From Methylobacteriaceae bacterium (GTDB lineage: Bacteria; Pseudomonadota; Alphaproteobacteria; Rhizobiales; Beijerinckiaceae): a stretch of DNA of 64,000 bases. Each line of letters opens with the position of its first letter. Position 1 is the first letter of the stretch. Both the position numbers and the translations under genes were made by a program. The notes under the pieces are model-generated. The model had not been told where the DNA came from and did not search any database. It saw nothing but the letters and a program-made list of their open reading frames with translations. Positions 1 through 7,685 of the stretch are shown in pieces. The DNA lies in assembly GCA_947444195.1 (NCBI GenBank), contig CANEZL010000020.1, forward strand, positions 1 through 64,000. The letters run 5' to 3'.

Positions 1-171
1 AAGCGCGTGGACCTGCTGGTCGAGCCGGACGAGATCGCCCGGCGCATGGCCGGATTCCAGCCGCCGCCCGCGCCGAAGCGCGGCTACAAGGCCCTCTACC
101 GACAGACCGTCACGCAGGCGCCCGAGGGCTGCGACTTCGACTTCCTCGCTAGCGAGCACCCGGACCGCTGA
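1..171 (+). CDS. IlvD/Edd-family sugar-acid dehydratase, C-terminal end (partial)
   Basis: The frame is open from the first base of the window and closes at a TGA at 169-171, leaving 56 residues. The segment ends in GCDFDFL followed by a short tail, with a preceding GYKALYRQTVTQA stretch. I recognise this as the C-terminus of the IlvD/Edd family, specifically the sugar-acid dehydratases (L-arabonate and related dehydratases) rather than biosynthetic IlvD. These enzymes dehydrate aldonic acids to 2-keto-3-deoxy acids using an Fe-S cluster. The catalytic part lies outside the window, so substrate cannot be judged. Identification rests on the tail motif alone. Confidence 0.65.
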   Translation, partial: KRVDLLVEPDEIARRMAGFQPPPAPKRGYKALYRQTVTQAPEGCDFDFLASEHPDR

Positions 172-402
172 GACCCCGAGGGCGCCCGCTCTAACGGGTG
201 CCTCGTGCCGCGAACGGCAGTCGACAAGGCATCGGGGCACTGATGCGTGATGTCGGCGACCGCACCGCCTTACCGTGCTGGACTGCAATCGAGCGGCCAG
301 GCGGCACCGGGGATACAGGGTCAGGGGAGCGCCCCCGCGGCACCCCCACCGCCCCGGACACGTACGGGCACCACCAACGTGAAGTCCAGACGCGCGCGGC
401 AT

Positions 403-950
403 GAGTACCGCGCCCCCCGTCTCTCGCCGCGTCCTCGACGCGCTCCGCCCCGCCGCCGCCATGGACTCGACGCGGGGCGACCCGACACGGGTCACGCGCG
501 CCCTCGGGTCGAGGTCGCGCTGACCGTTCTCGGCCGGATTGAGGAGGCGGTAGTCGCTGCGCACGGCTACCCCCGCGTCCCCCCTGCCGGAAGGCGGCAG
601 CCCGCCAAGCTACGCGGCCGACAACGCCACCATCACTCGCCGTCTTGGCCCCGGCCCAGCCTCGCGCCAACTGGTCACCGCGTTGCACCGCCGGCAGGCG
701 ACGTTTGCGCGCGCGGCCAATGTGGCTGGCCTCGACGCGGCGCAGGCACGCGAGGCACGCACGACCGAGAACTTGAGCACGGCGACCACTGACCTGATGC
801 TCACCCCGGTGGAGGCGCGCGCGGACCTCGCCCTCAAGCTCGCAGTGCTGATCGGGGCGCGGGCGAGGCGACGGCCGAGGACGCGCTCGCCTTCCCGTGG
901 GTGTACCTGCGTAACCCTCCTCACGGAGATGACGGCTTGAGGCGGGCAGG
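403..950 (+). pseudogene. Decayed small hypothetical gene with frameshifts
   Basis: No single frame is intact here, but protein-like sequence can be followed across frames. One frame around 602-850 reads as an amphipathic, Ala-rich segment (SYAADNATITRRLGPGPASR, then AANVAGLDAAQAREART, then TPVEARADLALKLAVLIG). After about 855 the plausible sequence moves to another frame (GEATAEDALAFPWVYLRN) and then back to the first for LLTEMTA and a stop at 938-940. A possible original start is ATG 403, whose frame stops near 525. Two or more indels are needed to restore one reading frame. I do not recognise the family. Confidence 0.4.
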
Positions 951-1356
951 TCATCGACGGCAGGGGGCCGGGACGCTCGACAGCGGAAGCTTGTCCGTGT
1001 GCCAATGTGGACGAGCCGGCGCCATCGATCTTCCTTGGCGTCGCACACCCGGCTGCTACACATCCTGTGGCGGCGGCGAGGCTAACCGTCTGCCGAAACT
1101 CAGGTTTTCGGGCGGAAATTCTGGGGTCCCGTATCCAGGTCCCCCAGCCGCCTAGTAATGAGCCGATCCGAATATCGATGGTTTCGCTGAGCCGTCCGCG
1201 CGGACGGCGCGCGCGGTGCCGCCTTCCCCGCTACGAACGCCTGCGCAGTCTCCCCATGGGCGACATCCGCGCCGCCAAGCGGAAGATCTGTCGTCGATCC
1301 TGCCCATCACGCCAATGTGGACCGATCTCTACGCGCGAACGGGCTTTCGGGAACGC
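951..1356. other. Intergenic stretch without a convincing gene
   Basis: About 400 bases between the decayed gene and the end of the histidine kinase gene. Overlapping ORFs exist but look like high-GC noise. A 12-base direct repeat, gccaatgtggac, occurs at 1001-1012 and 1311-1322, and the octamer agcggaag lies upstream of each copy. This suggests rearranged or formerly mobile DNA, but no transposase or terminal inverted repeat is visible. Confidence 0.4.
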
Positions 1357-2757
1357 TCAGGGCGTGCGGAAATTGGCCTGCGCCACCAGTCCCGCGTGAT
1401 CTGCCGGTGCGGTGAGCGTGACGGCTCCGCCGACGCGGTCGGCCAGCGTCCGGACGATGGCGAGGCCGAGTCCGCTGCCTTCGGGGCCGTTCCGGGAGGC
1501 GATGCGGTAGAACCGCTCGAAGACCTTCTCCCGCTCCTCCGGCGGAATGCCCGGCCCTTCGTCTTCCACCGCCACGCAGGCGCCGGAGCCGGTCCGCCTG
1601 ACCCGGACGGTGGTCGTCCCCTGCGCGCGGTTGTAGCGGATCGCATTGTCCACGAGGTTCGTCACGATCTCGCCGACGATGAACGGGTCGCCGACGACGG
1701 GCACCGGGCCGTCGGGGCGATCGAGCACGATCTCGGTTCCGCGCGACAGGGCGTGAGCGACCTGTTCGGCGACCACGCGGGCCGCGACCTCGTTCAGGTC
1801 GGAGGTCGCGACGGAACCCGGCCGCTTCCCGGAGCCCTCGTCCGCGCGGGCGAGTGCGATCAGCTGCGACATGAGCCGCTCCAGCCGCCGCACGGCGCCG
1901 TCGATGTCGTCGATCGCCGCGCCGTGGGCCGGATCCCCCGGATCGGTCCGGCGGAGGAGCTCCACATGCATCCTGAGCACGGCGAGCGGCGTCCGCAACT
2001 GATGGGAGGCATCGGAGGTGAAGGTGCGCTCGCCCGCGATCGACTGCTCCAGACGCTGGAGCAGCGTGTTCAGGGCCAGGACCGGAGCCATCGCCTCGCG
2101 GGGCACCCCGTCGACCGCGAGGGGTTGCAGGTTGATCGCGACCGGGACGGCCCGGCGGCTGATCTCGTCGCTCAGGCGCGTGAGCGGCCTGAGGCCGCTG
2201 CGGATGCTGTACCACGACAGCGTTCCGATCAGCCCGAGCAAGCCGAGTTCGGCGAAGGCCAGCCCGGCCAGCAGGTGCCGCTCCAGGGTCTGGCGCGCCT
2301 CGCGCGTCTCGGCGACCTGGACGAGGACCGGGCTCGGCTTGCCGTAGACCCGCCTCGCCTGTGCGGCGATCCTCACGCTCGCTCCGCGCACGATGCCGTC
2401 GCGATGGGCGGTGACGCCGGGCGTCAGGTCGCTGACGTCCGCGATCGGGAGGTCGCGGTAGCCGGTCACCAGCGCACCCAGATAGGTGACGCTGTAGTAG
2501 ATCCGATCCTGCGCCTGGCTCTCGAGCATGCCGAGGGCGACGCGCGGCAGGTCGACGGAGACCTCGCCGTCCTCCACCGTCAGCCGCTCGGCGATGGCGA
2601 GGACCGATCCGTCGAGCAGGCGGTCGTGGGTCGTCTCCACGACGTTCCGGATGACGAGCGCCCCGATGGAGCCGAGCAGCACGGCGAGCGCCAGCGCCGG
2701 CAGCAGCATGCGGATCAACAGGCGCCGTCGCAGCGAGGGCGTGCGGGGCGCGCTCAC
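1357..2757 (-). CDS. TctE-like sensor histidine kinase
   Basis: 466-residue membrane sensor kinase, probably sensing a carboxylate and phosphorylating the regulator encoded just upstream. Transmembrane segments lie near residues 11-38 and 162-182. Between them is a periplasmic region resembling the 2CSK_N domain of TctE/QseC kinases (YYSVTYLGALVTGYRDLP). The H-box SHQLRTP places the phospho-accepting His near residue 252. The N-box NLVDNAIRYN and the G-boxes DEGPGIP and GSGLGLAIV complete the ATPase domain. The chosen GTG start overlaps the regulator stop as GTGA, so the two are translationally coupled. TctE-type kinases control tricarboxylate transport, and the neighbouring organic-acid genes fit that role. 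The ligand is inferred. Confidence 0.87.
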   Translation of the reverse strand: MSAPRTPSLRRRLLIRMLLPALALAVLLGSIGALVIRNVVETTHDRLLDGSVLAIAERLTVEDGEVSVDLPRVALGMLESQAQDRIYYSVTYLGALVTGYRDLPIADVSDLTPGVTAHRDGIVRGASVRIAAQARRVYGKPSPVLVQVAETREARQTLERHLLAGLAFAELGLLGLIGTLSWYSIRSGLRPLTRLSDEISRRAVPVAINLQPLAVDGVPREAMAPVLALNTLLQRLEQSIAGERTFTSDASHQLRTPLAVLRMHVELLRRTDPGDPAHGAAIDDIDGAVRRLERLMSQLIALARADEGSGKRPGSVATSDLNEVAARVVAEQVAHALSRGTEIVLDRPDGPVPVVGDPFIVGEIVTNLVDNAIRYNRAQGTTTVRVRRTGSGACVAVEDEGPGIPPEEREKVFERFYRIASRNGPEGSGLGLAIVRTLADRVGGAVTLTAPADHAGLVAQANFRTP

Positions 2758-3419
2758 ACGGGCATCAGCAGGTAGCCGAGACCGCGGATGGTCCGGATCT
2801 CCGGGCCGTTGGGCTGCAATTTCTTGCGGAGGCGGGCGACGTACAGTTCGAGGGCGTTGGGGGCGACCGGCTCGTCGAAGCCGAAGATCTCGGCGCTGAG
2901 GCGCTCCTTCGGCACGGGCTTGCCGGCCTTCGCCATCAGGACGGTGAGGACGGCGAGCTCCCGGCGCCGCAAGGCCACCGGCACCCCGTCGAGGGTGACC
3001 GTCGCCGTCGCGCGGTCGAGAACCAGGGCACCGCACTGCAGGACCGGGTTCGGCACGGCCTGTCCCCGGCGGACCAGGGCCCGCACGCGGGCCTCGAACT
3101 CGGCGAGGTCGAAGGGCTTCAGGAGGTAATCGTCCGCTCCGAGATCGAGGCCGCGGACCCGGTCCGCGATGGCGTCGCGCGCGGTCAGGACCATCACGGG
3201 CACCGTCGATCCGGCGGCGCGCAGGGTCTTCAGCACCTCGAACCCCGGCAGGCCCGGCAATCCGAGATCGAGCACGACGAGGCTGTAGGGTTCGCTCGCA
3301 GCGAGCCGCGCCGCGTCCACCCCGTCCGGCTCGTGATCGACCGCGTAGCCGCCCTGCCTCAGGGCGAGGACCAGTCCGCGTGCCAGGGCGGCGTCATCCT
3401 CGACGACAAGAACGCGCAT
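2754..3419 (-). CDS. OmpR/TctD-like response regulator
   Basis: 221-residue two-domain regulator. The receiver domain has the acidic pair near residues 8-9, the phospho-acceptor Asp51 in VLDLGLPG, and the conserved Lys101 in LKPFD. The C-terminal half is a winged-helix OmpR-type DNA-binding domain ending in RTIRGLGYLL. It starts at ATG 3419 and its stop overlaps the kinase start, so regulator and kinase form one operon read away from the 3636 substrate-binding protein gene. It probably acts on the divergent promoter between them and perhaps on the MFS gene beyond. Closest subfamily by architecture and neighbours is TctD/QseB; the target genes are inferred from position. Confidence 0.88.
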   Translation of the reverse strand: MRVLVVEDDAALARGLVLALRQGGYAVDHEPDGVDAARLAASEPYSLVVLDLGLPGLPGFEVLKTLRAAGSTVPVMVLTARDAIADRVRGLDLGADDYLLKPFDLAEFEARVRALVRRGQAVPNPVLQCGALVLDRATATVTLDGVPVALRRRELAVLTVLMAKAGKPVPKERLSAEIFGFDEPVAPNALELYVARLRKKLQPNGPEIRTIRGLGYLLMPV

Positions 3420-3470
3420 GCTCCTCCCGTGACGGATCGGCTCGGCCGGGGCGGCGAACCTTCCCCTGGA

Positions 3471-3512
3471 GCGCTCTCCGCCGAAGGATACCGGTTCGGC
3501 GCAAGAGAGCGC
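3471..3512. repeat. Short palindromic intergenic element (gcgctctc type), copy 1
   Basis: Arms gcgctctc (3471-3478) and gagagcgc (3505-3512) enclose about 26 bases. The left part, gagcgctctccgccgaag (3469-3486), is identical to 7513-7530. It lies in the divergent promoter region between the response regulator and the substrate-binding protein gene. Confidence 0.6.
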
Positions 3513-3635
3513 GAAAGAACAATAACTTAGGGCCGTGGACGATTGCAACGCGCGCGGGAACGGCCCTAGCATTCCCGCCGATCCTCTGCACGTTCCGTGC
3601 GCAGGTGCCGGCGGGCAGGCGACAGGGAGACGACC

Positions 3636-4718
3636 GTGAGATCGCGCGTGGCCGCCGTCATTCTCCTGCTCGCGGCGGTCGGCTTCACGCCGGCCCAGGC
3701 CCAGGGCGAGCTGGCGCCGGAGCCCGAGCGGAAGAGCGCCGCGATCCCCGCCGGCGAAGCCGTCGTGGTCGTCCGCGGCACGACCGACGAGGCGGAGGTC
3801 GTCGATCTCCTGGCCGGTTTCCGCCGCGCGCATCCGGGCGTGACCGTCTCCTACACCAAGATGAATTCCTCGCGCCTCTACGACAGCTTCGTGGAGGAGG
3901 CCGTAGCCGGGAAGGGCACGGCCGACATCGTCTGGAGTTCGGCCATGGATCTCCAGATCAAGCTCGTGAACGACGGCTACGCCGCCCGCTACGTCTCGCC
4001 CGAGGCCCCGGCTCTGCCGAACTGGGCGGTGTGGCGGAACGAGGCCTACGGCATCACGGCGGAGCCGATCGCGATCGCCTACAACAAGGCGCTGCTCGCG
4101 CCCGAGCGCGTGCCCCACAGCCGGGCCGACCTGATCCGAACCCTGACCGAGCGGCCCGAGGCGTGGAAGGGCAAGGTCGCCGCCTACGATCCGGAGCGCA
4201 GCGGCGTGGGATCCCTCATCCTCGCGCAGGATATCGCGCTCACCCGGCGCACCTGGGATCTCGTCGCCGCGCTCGGGCAGGTGGGCGTCAAGCTCTACAC
4301 CACCACCGAGACGATGCTGGACCGGATCTCGGCCGGCGAGACCCTCCTCGCCTACGGCGTGTTCGGCGCTTACGCCCTCGAGCGCGCGAGGCAGGATCCG
4401 ATGATCGGCGTCGTTCTGCCGAGCGATTACACCCTGCTCGTCTCGCGGATCGCGTTCGTTCCGAAGGATGCGCGCCATCCCGCCGCCGCCCGCCTCTTCC
4501 TCGATTACATGCTGTCGCTGGAGGGGCAGTCCCGCCTCGCCGCGCGCTCGCTCACCCCCGCCCGCCCGGACGCGCGACGGGCGGACGATCCGGTCACCGC
4601 CGCGGCCGCGGCCGCGCTCCGGCCGGTCTCCGTCGGGCCCGAACTCCTCGCCAACCTCGATCAGATCAGGCGCGCCCGCATGCTGCGGCAGTGGCGCCGC
4701 GCGATGGAGGGCCGGTGA
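3636..4718 (+). CDS. Periplasmic ABC-type substrate-binding protein (iron(III)/carboxylate family)
   Basis: 360-residue secreted binding protein. The GTG start at 3636 follows GGGAGA and opens a clean signal peptide with cleavage expected after PAQA (about residue 22). The mature part has the type II periplasmic-binding fold (VVVVRGTTDEAEVVDLLAGF at the start, YTKMNSSRLYDSF, a central GITAEPIAIAYNK and SGVGSLIL), resembling SBP_bac_13/Fe(III)-type receptors. No ABC permease or ATPase gene is adjacent. It sits opposite the TctDE-like operon, where such proteins often act as the sensor's extracytoplasmic partner. Role as carboxylate receptor for signalling rather than uptake is an inference. 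Confidence 0.75.
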   Translation: MRSRVAAVILLLAAVGFTPAQAQGELAPEPERKSAAIPAGEAVVVVRGTTDEAEVVDLLAGFRRAHPGVTVSYTKMNSSRLYDSFVEEAVAGKGTADIVWSSAMDLQIKLVNDGYAARYVSPEAPALPNWAVWRNEAYGITAEPIAIAYNKALLAPERVPHSRADLIRTLTERPEAWKGKVAAYDPERSGVGSLILAQDIALTRRTWDLVAALGQVGVKLYTTTETMLDRISAGETLLAYGVFGAYALERARQDPMIGVVLPSDYTLLVSRIAFVPKDARHPAAARLFLDYMLSLEGQSRLAARSLTPARPDARRADDPVTAAAAAALRPVSVGPELLANLDQIRRARMLRQWRRAMEGR

Positions 4719-4923
4719 GCGGCCGGTTCCGCGGCCTCGGGCCGTGACAGCTTCGTGACAGGTTGCGGCCCCTATACCCGCCGCGAGCGCCGCAGGATCG
4801 GCGCCGATAACGGGAGGATCGGACTGCGGCCGCGGCCGGGTCGCCGCGAGCGGCCCTTGCCACCGTCGAGCCGACGCTCCCCCTCTGCGGTCGCAGCCGC
4901 TTGAGCGCCTGAGGGAGGCAGCC

Positions 4924-6216
4924 GTGATAGACCACAACCCGTCGCGCTCCAAGATTGCCACGGTTCTTCGCGTGACCAGCGGCAATTTCCTGGAGATGTT
5001 CGACTTCTTTCTGTTCGGTTTCTACGCCACATACATCTCGAAGACCTTCTTTCCCGTCGGCAACGAGTTCGCATCCCTGATGCTGACGTTCATGACCTTC
5101 GGGGCAGGCTTTCTGATGCGCCCGCTCGGGGCGATCTTCCTCGGGGCCTATGTCGACAGCATCGGCCGCCGCAAGGGCCTGATCGTCACGCTCGGCATCA
5201 TGGCCGCCGGCACGATCCTGATCGCCTTCGTCCCCGGCTACGGGACGATCGGCCTGCTGGCGCCGTTCCTGGTCCTGATCGGGCGCCTGCTGCAGGGCTT
5301 CTCGGCCGGCGTCGAACTCGGCGGCGTGTCCGTGTACCTCGCCGAGATGGCGACGCCCGGCAACAAGGGCTTCTACGTCTCCTGGCAGTCCGGCAGTCAG
5401 CAGGTCGCCGTCATGTTCGCGGCGGTGATCGGCTACGTGCTCAACCAGGCGCTGATGCCCGCCGCGATGCACGACTGGGGCTGGCGGATCCCCTTCTTCA
5501 TCGGCTGCGCCATCGTACCGTTCCTGTTCTACATCCGGCGCTCGCTGGAGGAGACCGAGGAGTTCCTGAAGCGCAAGCACCGGCCTTCCATGAACGAGGT
5601 CTTCGGCTCGCTCGCGCGCAACTGGCAGATCGTGCTCCTCGGCATGCTCCTCGTCGGCATGACGACGATCTCGTTCTACACGATCACCGTCTACACCCCG
5701 ACCTTCGGCAAGAGCGTGCTCAAGCTGTCCGATACCGACAGCCTGCTGGTCACCTTCTGCACCGCCCTGTCGAACCTGTTCTGGCTGCCGGTGATGGGCG
5801 CGGTCTCCGACCGGGTCGGGCGCAAGCCGATCCTGCTCATCTTCTCGGCGCTCACCCTGCTGACCGCCTACCCGGTCCTGGTCTGGCTGGTGGCCAACGC
5901 GAGCTTCGGCAACATGCTGATCGCGCTGCTCTGGCTCTCGTTCCTCTACGGCAGCTACAACGGCGCGATGGTGGTGGCGCTGACGGAGGTCGTCCCGGCG
6001 AACGTGCGCACGGCCGGCTTCTCCCTCGCCTACTCGCTGGCGACCGCGCTCCTCGGCGGCTTCACCCCCCTCGTCTCCACCTGGCTGATCGAGACGACGG
6101 GCAACCGCGCGGCGCCCGGCCTGTGGATGGCCTTCGGCGGAGCCTGCGGCGTGATCGCCACCCTGCTGATCTACCGGCGGGCCGCCCAACCCGCCCCCCT
6201 CGGCACCCCCGCCTGA
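4924..6216 (+). CDS. MFS transporter, citrate/tricarballylate proton-symporter type
   Basis: 430-residue inner-membrane carrier with about 12 transmembrane segments. The N-terminus ([19 protein letters not shown]), the DSIGRRKG motif-A loop near residue 80 and [15 protein letters not shown] are typical of the metabolite:H+ symporter branch that includes CitA and TcuC. The start is GTG 4924, preceded by GGGAGGCAGCC. Family members import citrate, tricarballylate or related tri- and dicarboxylates. Its position between the TctDE-like pair and the 6307 periplasmic protein supports an organic-acid substrate. Which acid is not visible in the sequence; trans-aconitate or tricarballylate would fit the neighbouring isomerase candidates. 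Confidence 0.85.
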   Translation: MIDHNPSRSKIATVLRVTSGNFLEMFDFFLFGFYATYISKTFFPVGNEFASLMLTFMTFGAGFLMRPLGAIFLGAYVDSIGRRKGLIVTLGIMAAGTILIAFVPGYGTIGLLAPFLVLIGRLLQGFSAGVELGGVSVYLAEMATPGNKGFYVSWQSGSQQVAVMFAAVIGYVLNQALMPAAMHDWGWRIPFFIGCAIVPFLFYIRRSLEETEEFLKRKHRPSMNEVFGSLARNWQIVLLGMLLVGMTTISFYTITVYTPTFGKSVLKLSDTDSLLVTFCTALSNLFWLPVMGAVSDRVGRKPILLIFSALTLLTAYPVLVWLVANASFGNMLIALLWLSFLYGSYNGAMVVALTEVVPANVRTAGFSLAYSLATALLGGFTPLVSTWLIETTGNRAAPGLWMAFGGACGVIATLLIYRRAAQPAPLGTPA

Positions 6217-6264
6217 ACCCCTTGCCTGAATCTCTTGCCTGAATCCCTTGCCCGAACCGTTGCC
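6213..6264 (+). repeat. Four tandem 13-bp repeats at the MFS gene end
   Basis: Units ctgaaccccttgc (6213-6225), ctgaatctcttgc (6226-6238), ctgaatcccttgc (6239-6251) and a degenerate ccgaaccgttgcc (6252-6264). The first unit includes the MFS stop codon, so the array looks like slippage duplication of the gene end. Confidence 0.85.
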
Positions 6265-6283
6265 GGGGGCGACCGCCCCCGGC
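6262..6283 (+). terminator. Strong hairpin between MFS and periplasmic protein genes
   Basis: Perfect 9-bp stem gccgggggc / gcccccggc with a gacc loop, followed by ctttcc rather than a proper T-run. It could partially terminate the MFS transcript or stabilise its 3' end, giving unequal expression of the two genes. Confidence 0.5.
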
Positions 6284-6306
6284 CTTTCCATGTCCGGAGT
6301 TCCCCC

Positions 6307-7095
6307 ATGGCCCTTCACGCGAGCCGGCGACGCGCGGCGATCCTCGGTGCCGCCGCCCTATCGATCCTGACCGCCGTCTCGGCGCAGGCGGTGGAACTCC
6401 ACGTCGTGAGTTCCGGCGGCTTCGCGGCCGCCTACCGCGCCCTCGGGCCGGCCTTCGAGCGCGAGACCGGCAACACGCTGGTCTCGTCCTGGGGGCCGTC
6501 CATGGGGACCACCGCGAACGCCGTCCCCCAGCGGCTCGGACGCAACGAGCCGATCGACGTCGTAATCATGGTCGGCTACGCGCTCGACGATCTCGCCGAG
6601 CAGGGCAAGGTCGTGCCCGACAGCCGGCGCGCCGTGGCCCGCTCGCTGATCGGCGCCGCCGTGCGGCAGGGGGCACCGCGCCCCGACATCGGCACCGTCG
6701 ACGGTCTCCGGAAGGCCCTGCTCGATGCGCGGGCCGTGGTCTATTCCGACAGCGCGAGCGGCGTCTACATCCAGTCCGAGCTGTTCAAGCGGCTGGGCAT
6801 CGCGGACGAGATGGCCCACAAGGCCCGCATGGTGCCGGCCGAGCCGGTGGGCGAAGTGGTCGCCCGCGGCGAGGCGGATCTCGGCTTCCAGCAGATCAGC
6901 GAACTCAAGCCCGTTCACGGGATCGATCTGCTCGGGCCGATCCCCGCCGAGGTGCAGCGGGAAACGGTCTTCTCCGCCGGCATCGTCGCGACCAGCCGGC
7001 ACCAGGACGCCGCCCGGGCCCTCATCGACTATCTCGCCTCGGCGAAGGCCGTCCCCGCCGTGACCGCGAGCGGCCTGGAACCCGCGGGACGGTGA
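6307..7095 (+). CDS. ModA-fold periplasmic protein; candidate aconitate isomerase
   Basis: 262-residue exported protein starting at ATG 6307, with a signal peptide ending SAQA near residue 26 (cleavage before VELHVVSSGGF). The mature sequence has the molybdate-type binding fold (ERETGNTLVSSWGPSMGTT, IDVVIMVGYALDDL, VVYSDSASGVYIQSELF). No molybdate permease or ATPase lies nearby; it is paired with a tricarboxylate-type MFS gene. Known background: from memory, the periplasmic aconitate isomerase described in Pseudomonas is a ModA-like protein of the same length. By context I infer isomerisation of trans- to cis-aconitate, or a binding role for the MFS substrate. An orphan molybdate or sulfate receptor is the alternative. 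Confidence 0.6.
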   Translation: MALHASRRRAAILGAAALSILTAVSAQAVELHVVSSGGFAAAYRALGPAFERETGNTLVSSWGPSMGTTANAVPQRLGRNEPIDVVIMVGYALDDLAEQGKVVPDSRRAVARSLIGAAVRQGAPRPDIGTVDGLRKALLDARAVVYSDSASGVYIQSELFKRLGIADEMAHKARMVPAEPVGEVVARGEADLGFQQISELKPVHGIDLLGPIPAEVQRETVFSAGIVATSRHQDAARALIDYLASAKAVPAVTASGLEPAGR

Positions 7096-7143
7096 CGACC
7101 CGCGGTCCAGCCGGACCGTTCTTGAGCGCTGCCCGTCCCGAGC

Positions 7144-7180
7144 CGGCCGATCCGCACGCAGAGCGCGGATCGGCCGTTTT
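7144..7180 (+). terminator. Rho-independent terminator after the ModA-fold gene
   Basis: A 12-bp perfect stem, cggccgatccgc (7144-7155) and gcggatcggccg (7165-7176), with a 9-base loop and a following tttt. It ends the 4924-7095 transcription unit. Confidence 0.85.
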
Positions 7181-7512
7181 CCGTTGATGGCCTGCACCCG
7201 CGGCCTGCCAGCCTCGGCGCAAGGCGGCGTTACCGGGCATCGGCTCGCCCGGCCGCTTGCTGCGATGGGCCGTCTCGCATGCGTGGCCGACGGAAGGCCG
7301 GCTTCCCGCGGCGCGCGATCAGCGAGCGATGTCCGCTCCGGGTGCCGACCGGCCGGCTCGAGCGGCCTGCGGCGCGACCGCGCTCTCGAAAGGCCGCCCG
7401 CGCGACGTCGATCGTTCGGGACGATGCTCCAGCGGAAGATCCTGACCGTGTCCACCCGCCGCCCCTGGCACGTCCGCGGGAGCGAGAGCGGCCGGCTTCG
7501 GGGTGTTCGCTA
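7181..7512. other. Intergenic stretch, no gene seen
   Basis: Several overlapping ORFs in all frames but none with recognisable protein character or a good ribosome binding site. Around 7410 the sequence ttcgggacgatgctccag resembles one half of the palindromic elements seen at 10576-10714. Confidence 0.4.
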
Positions 7513-7582
7513 GAGCGCTCTCCGCCGAAGTGGACGCCGGTGCCGCGTAAAACGGTTGGGCTTCCCTGAACAGAGAGAGCGC
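7513..7582. repeat. Short palindromic intergenic element (gcgctctc type), copy 2
   Basis: Arms gcgctctc (7515-7522) and gagagcgc (7575-7582) enclose a longer centre than copy 1 at 3471. The first 18 bases, 7513-7530, are identical to 3469-3486. It lies between convergent transcription units. Confidence 0.6.
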
Positions 7583-7637
7583 CTCCACGATCCGTGGAAG
7601 CGCTCGAGACCTCGTTGCCGGAAGGGATCCTGATCGT

Positions 7638-7676
7638 CCCGCGGTGCGGCGGCCGGATGGTCCGCCGCACCGCGGG
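7638..7676 (-). terminator. Long GC-rich hairpin downstream of dctA
   Basis: Perfect 15-bp stem, cccgcggtgcggcgg (7638-7652) with ccgccgcaccgcggg (7662-7676), 9-base loop, 10 bases beyond the dctA stop. There is no T-run on either strand, so it may act as an mRNA 3' stabiliser as much as a terminator. Confidence 0.6.
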
Positions 7677-7685
7677 AGCGGCAGG

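Noticed and set aside
2754..4985. 743-codon minus-strand frame apparently extending the response regulator
   Set aside because: Only the last 221 codons are protein-like; the upstream part is antisense to the substrate-binding protein gene and has the Arg/Gly/Pro bias of a shadow frame.
7230..7670. Several 70-150 codon ORFs between the ModA-fold gene and dctA
   Set aside because: All overlap one another in different frames, lack ribosome binding sites and run through a palindromic element.
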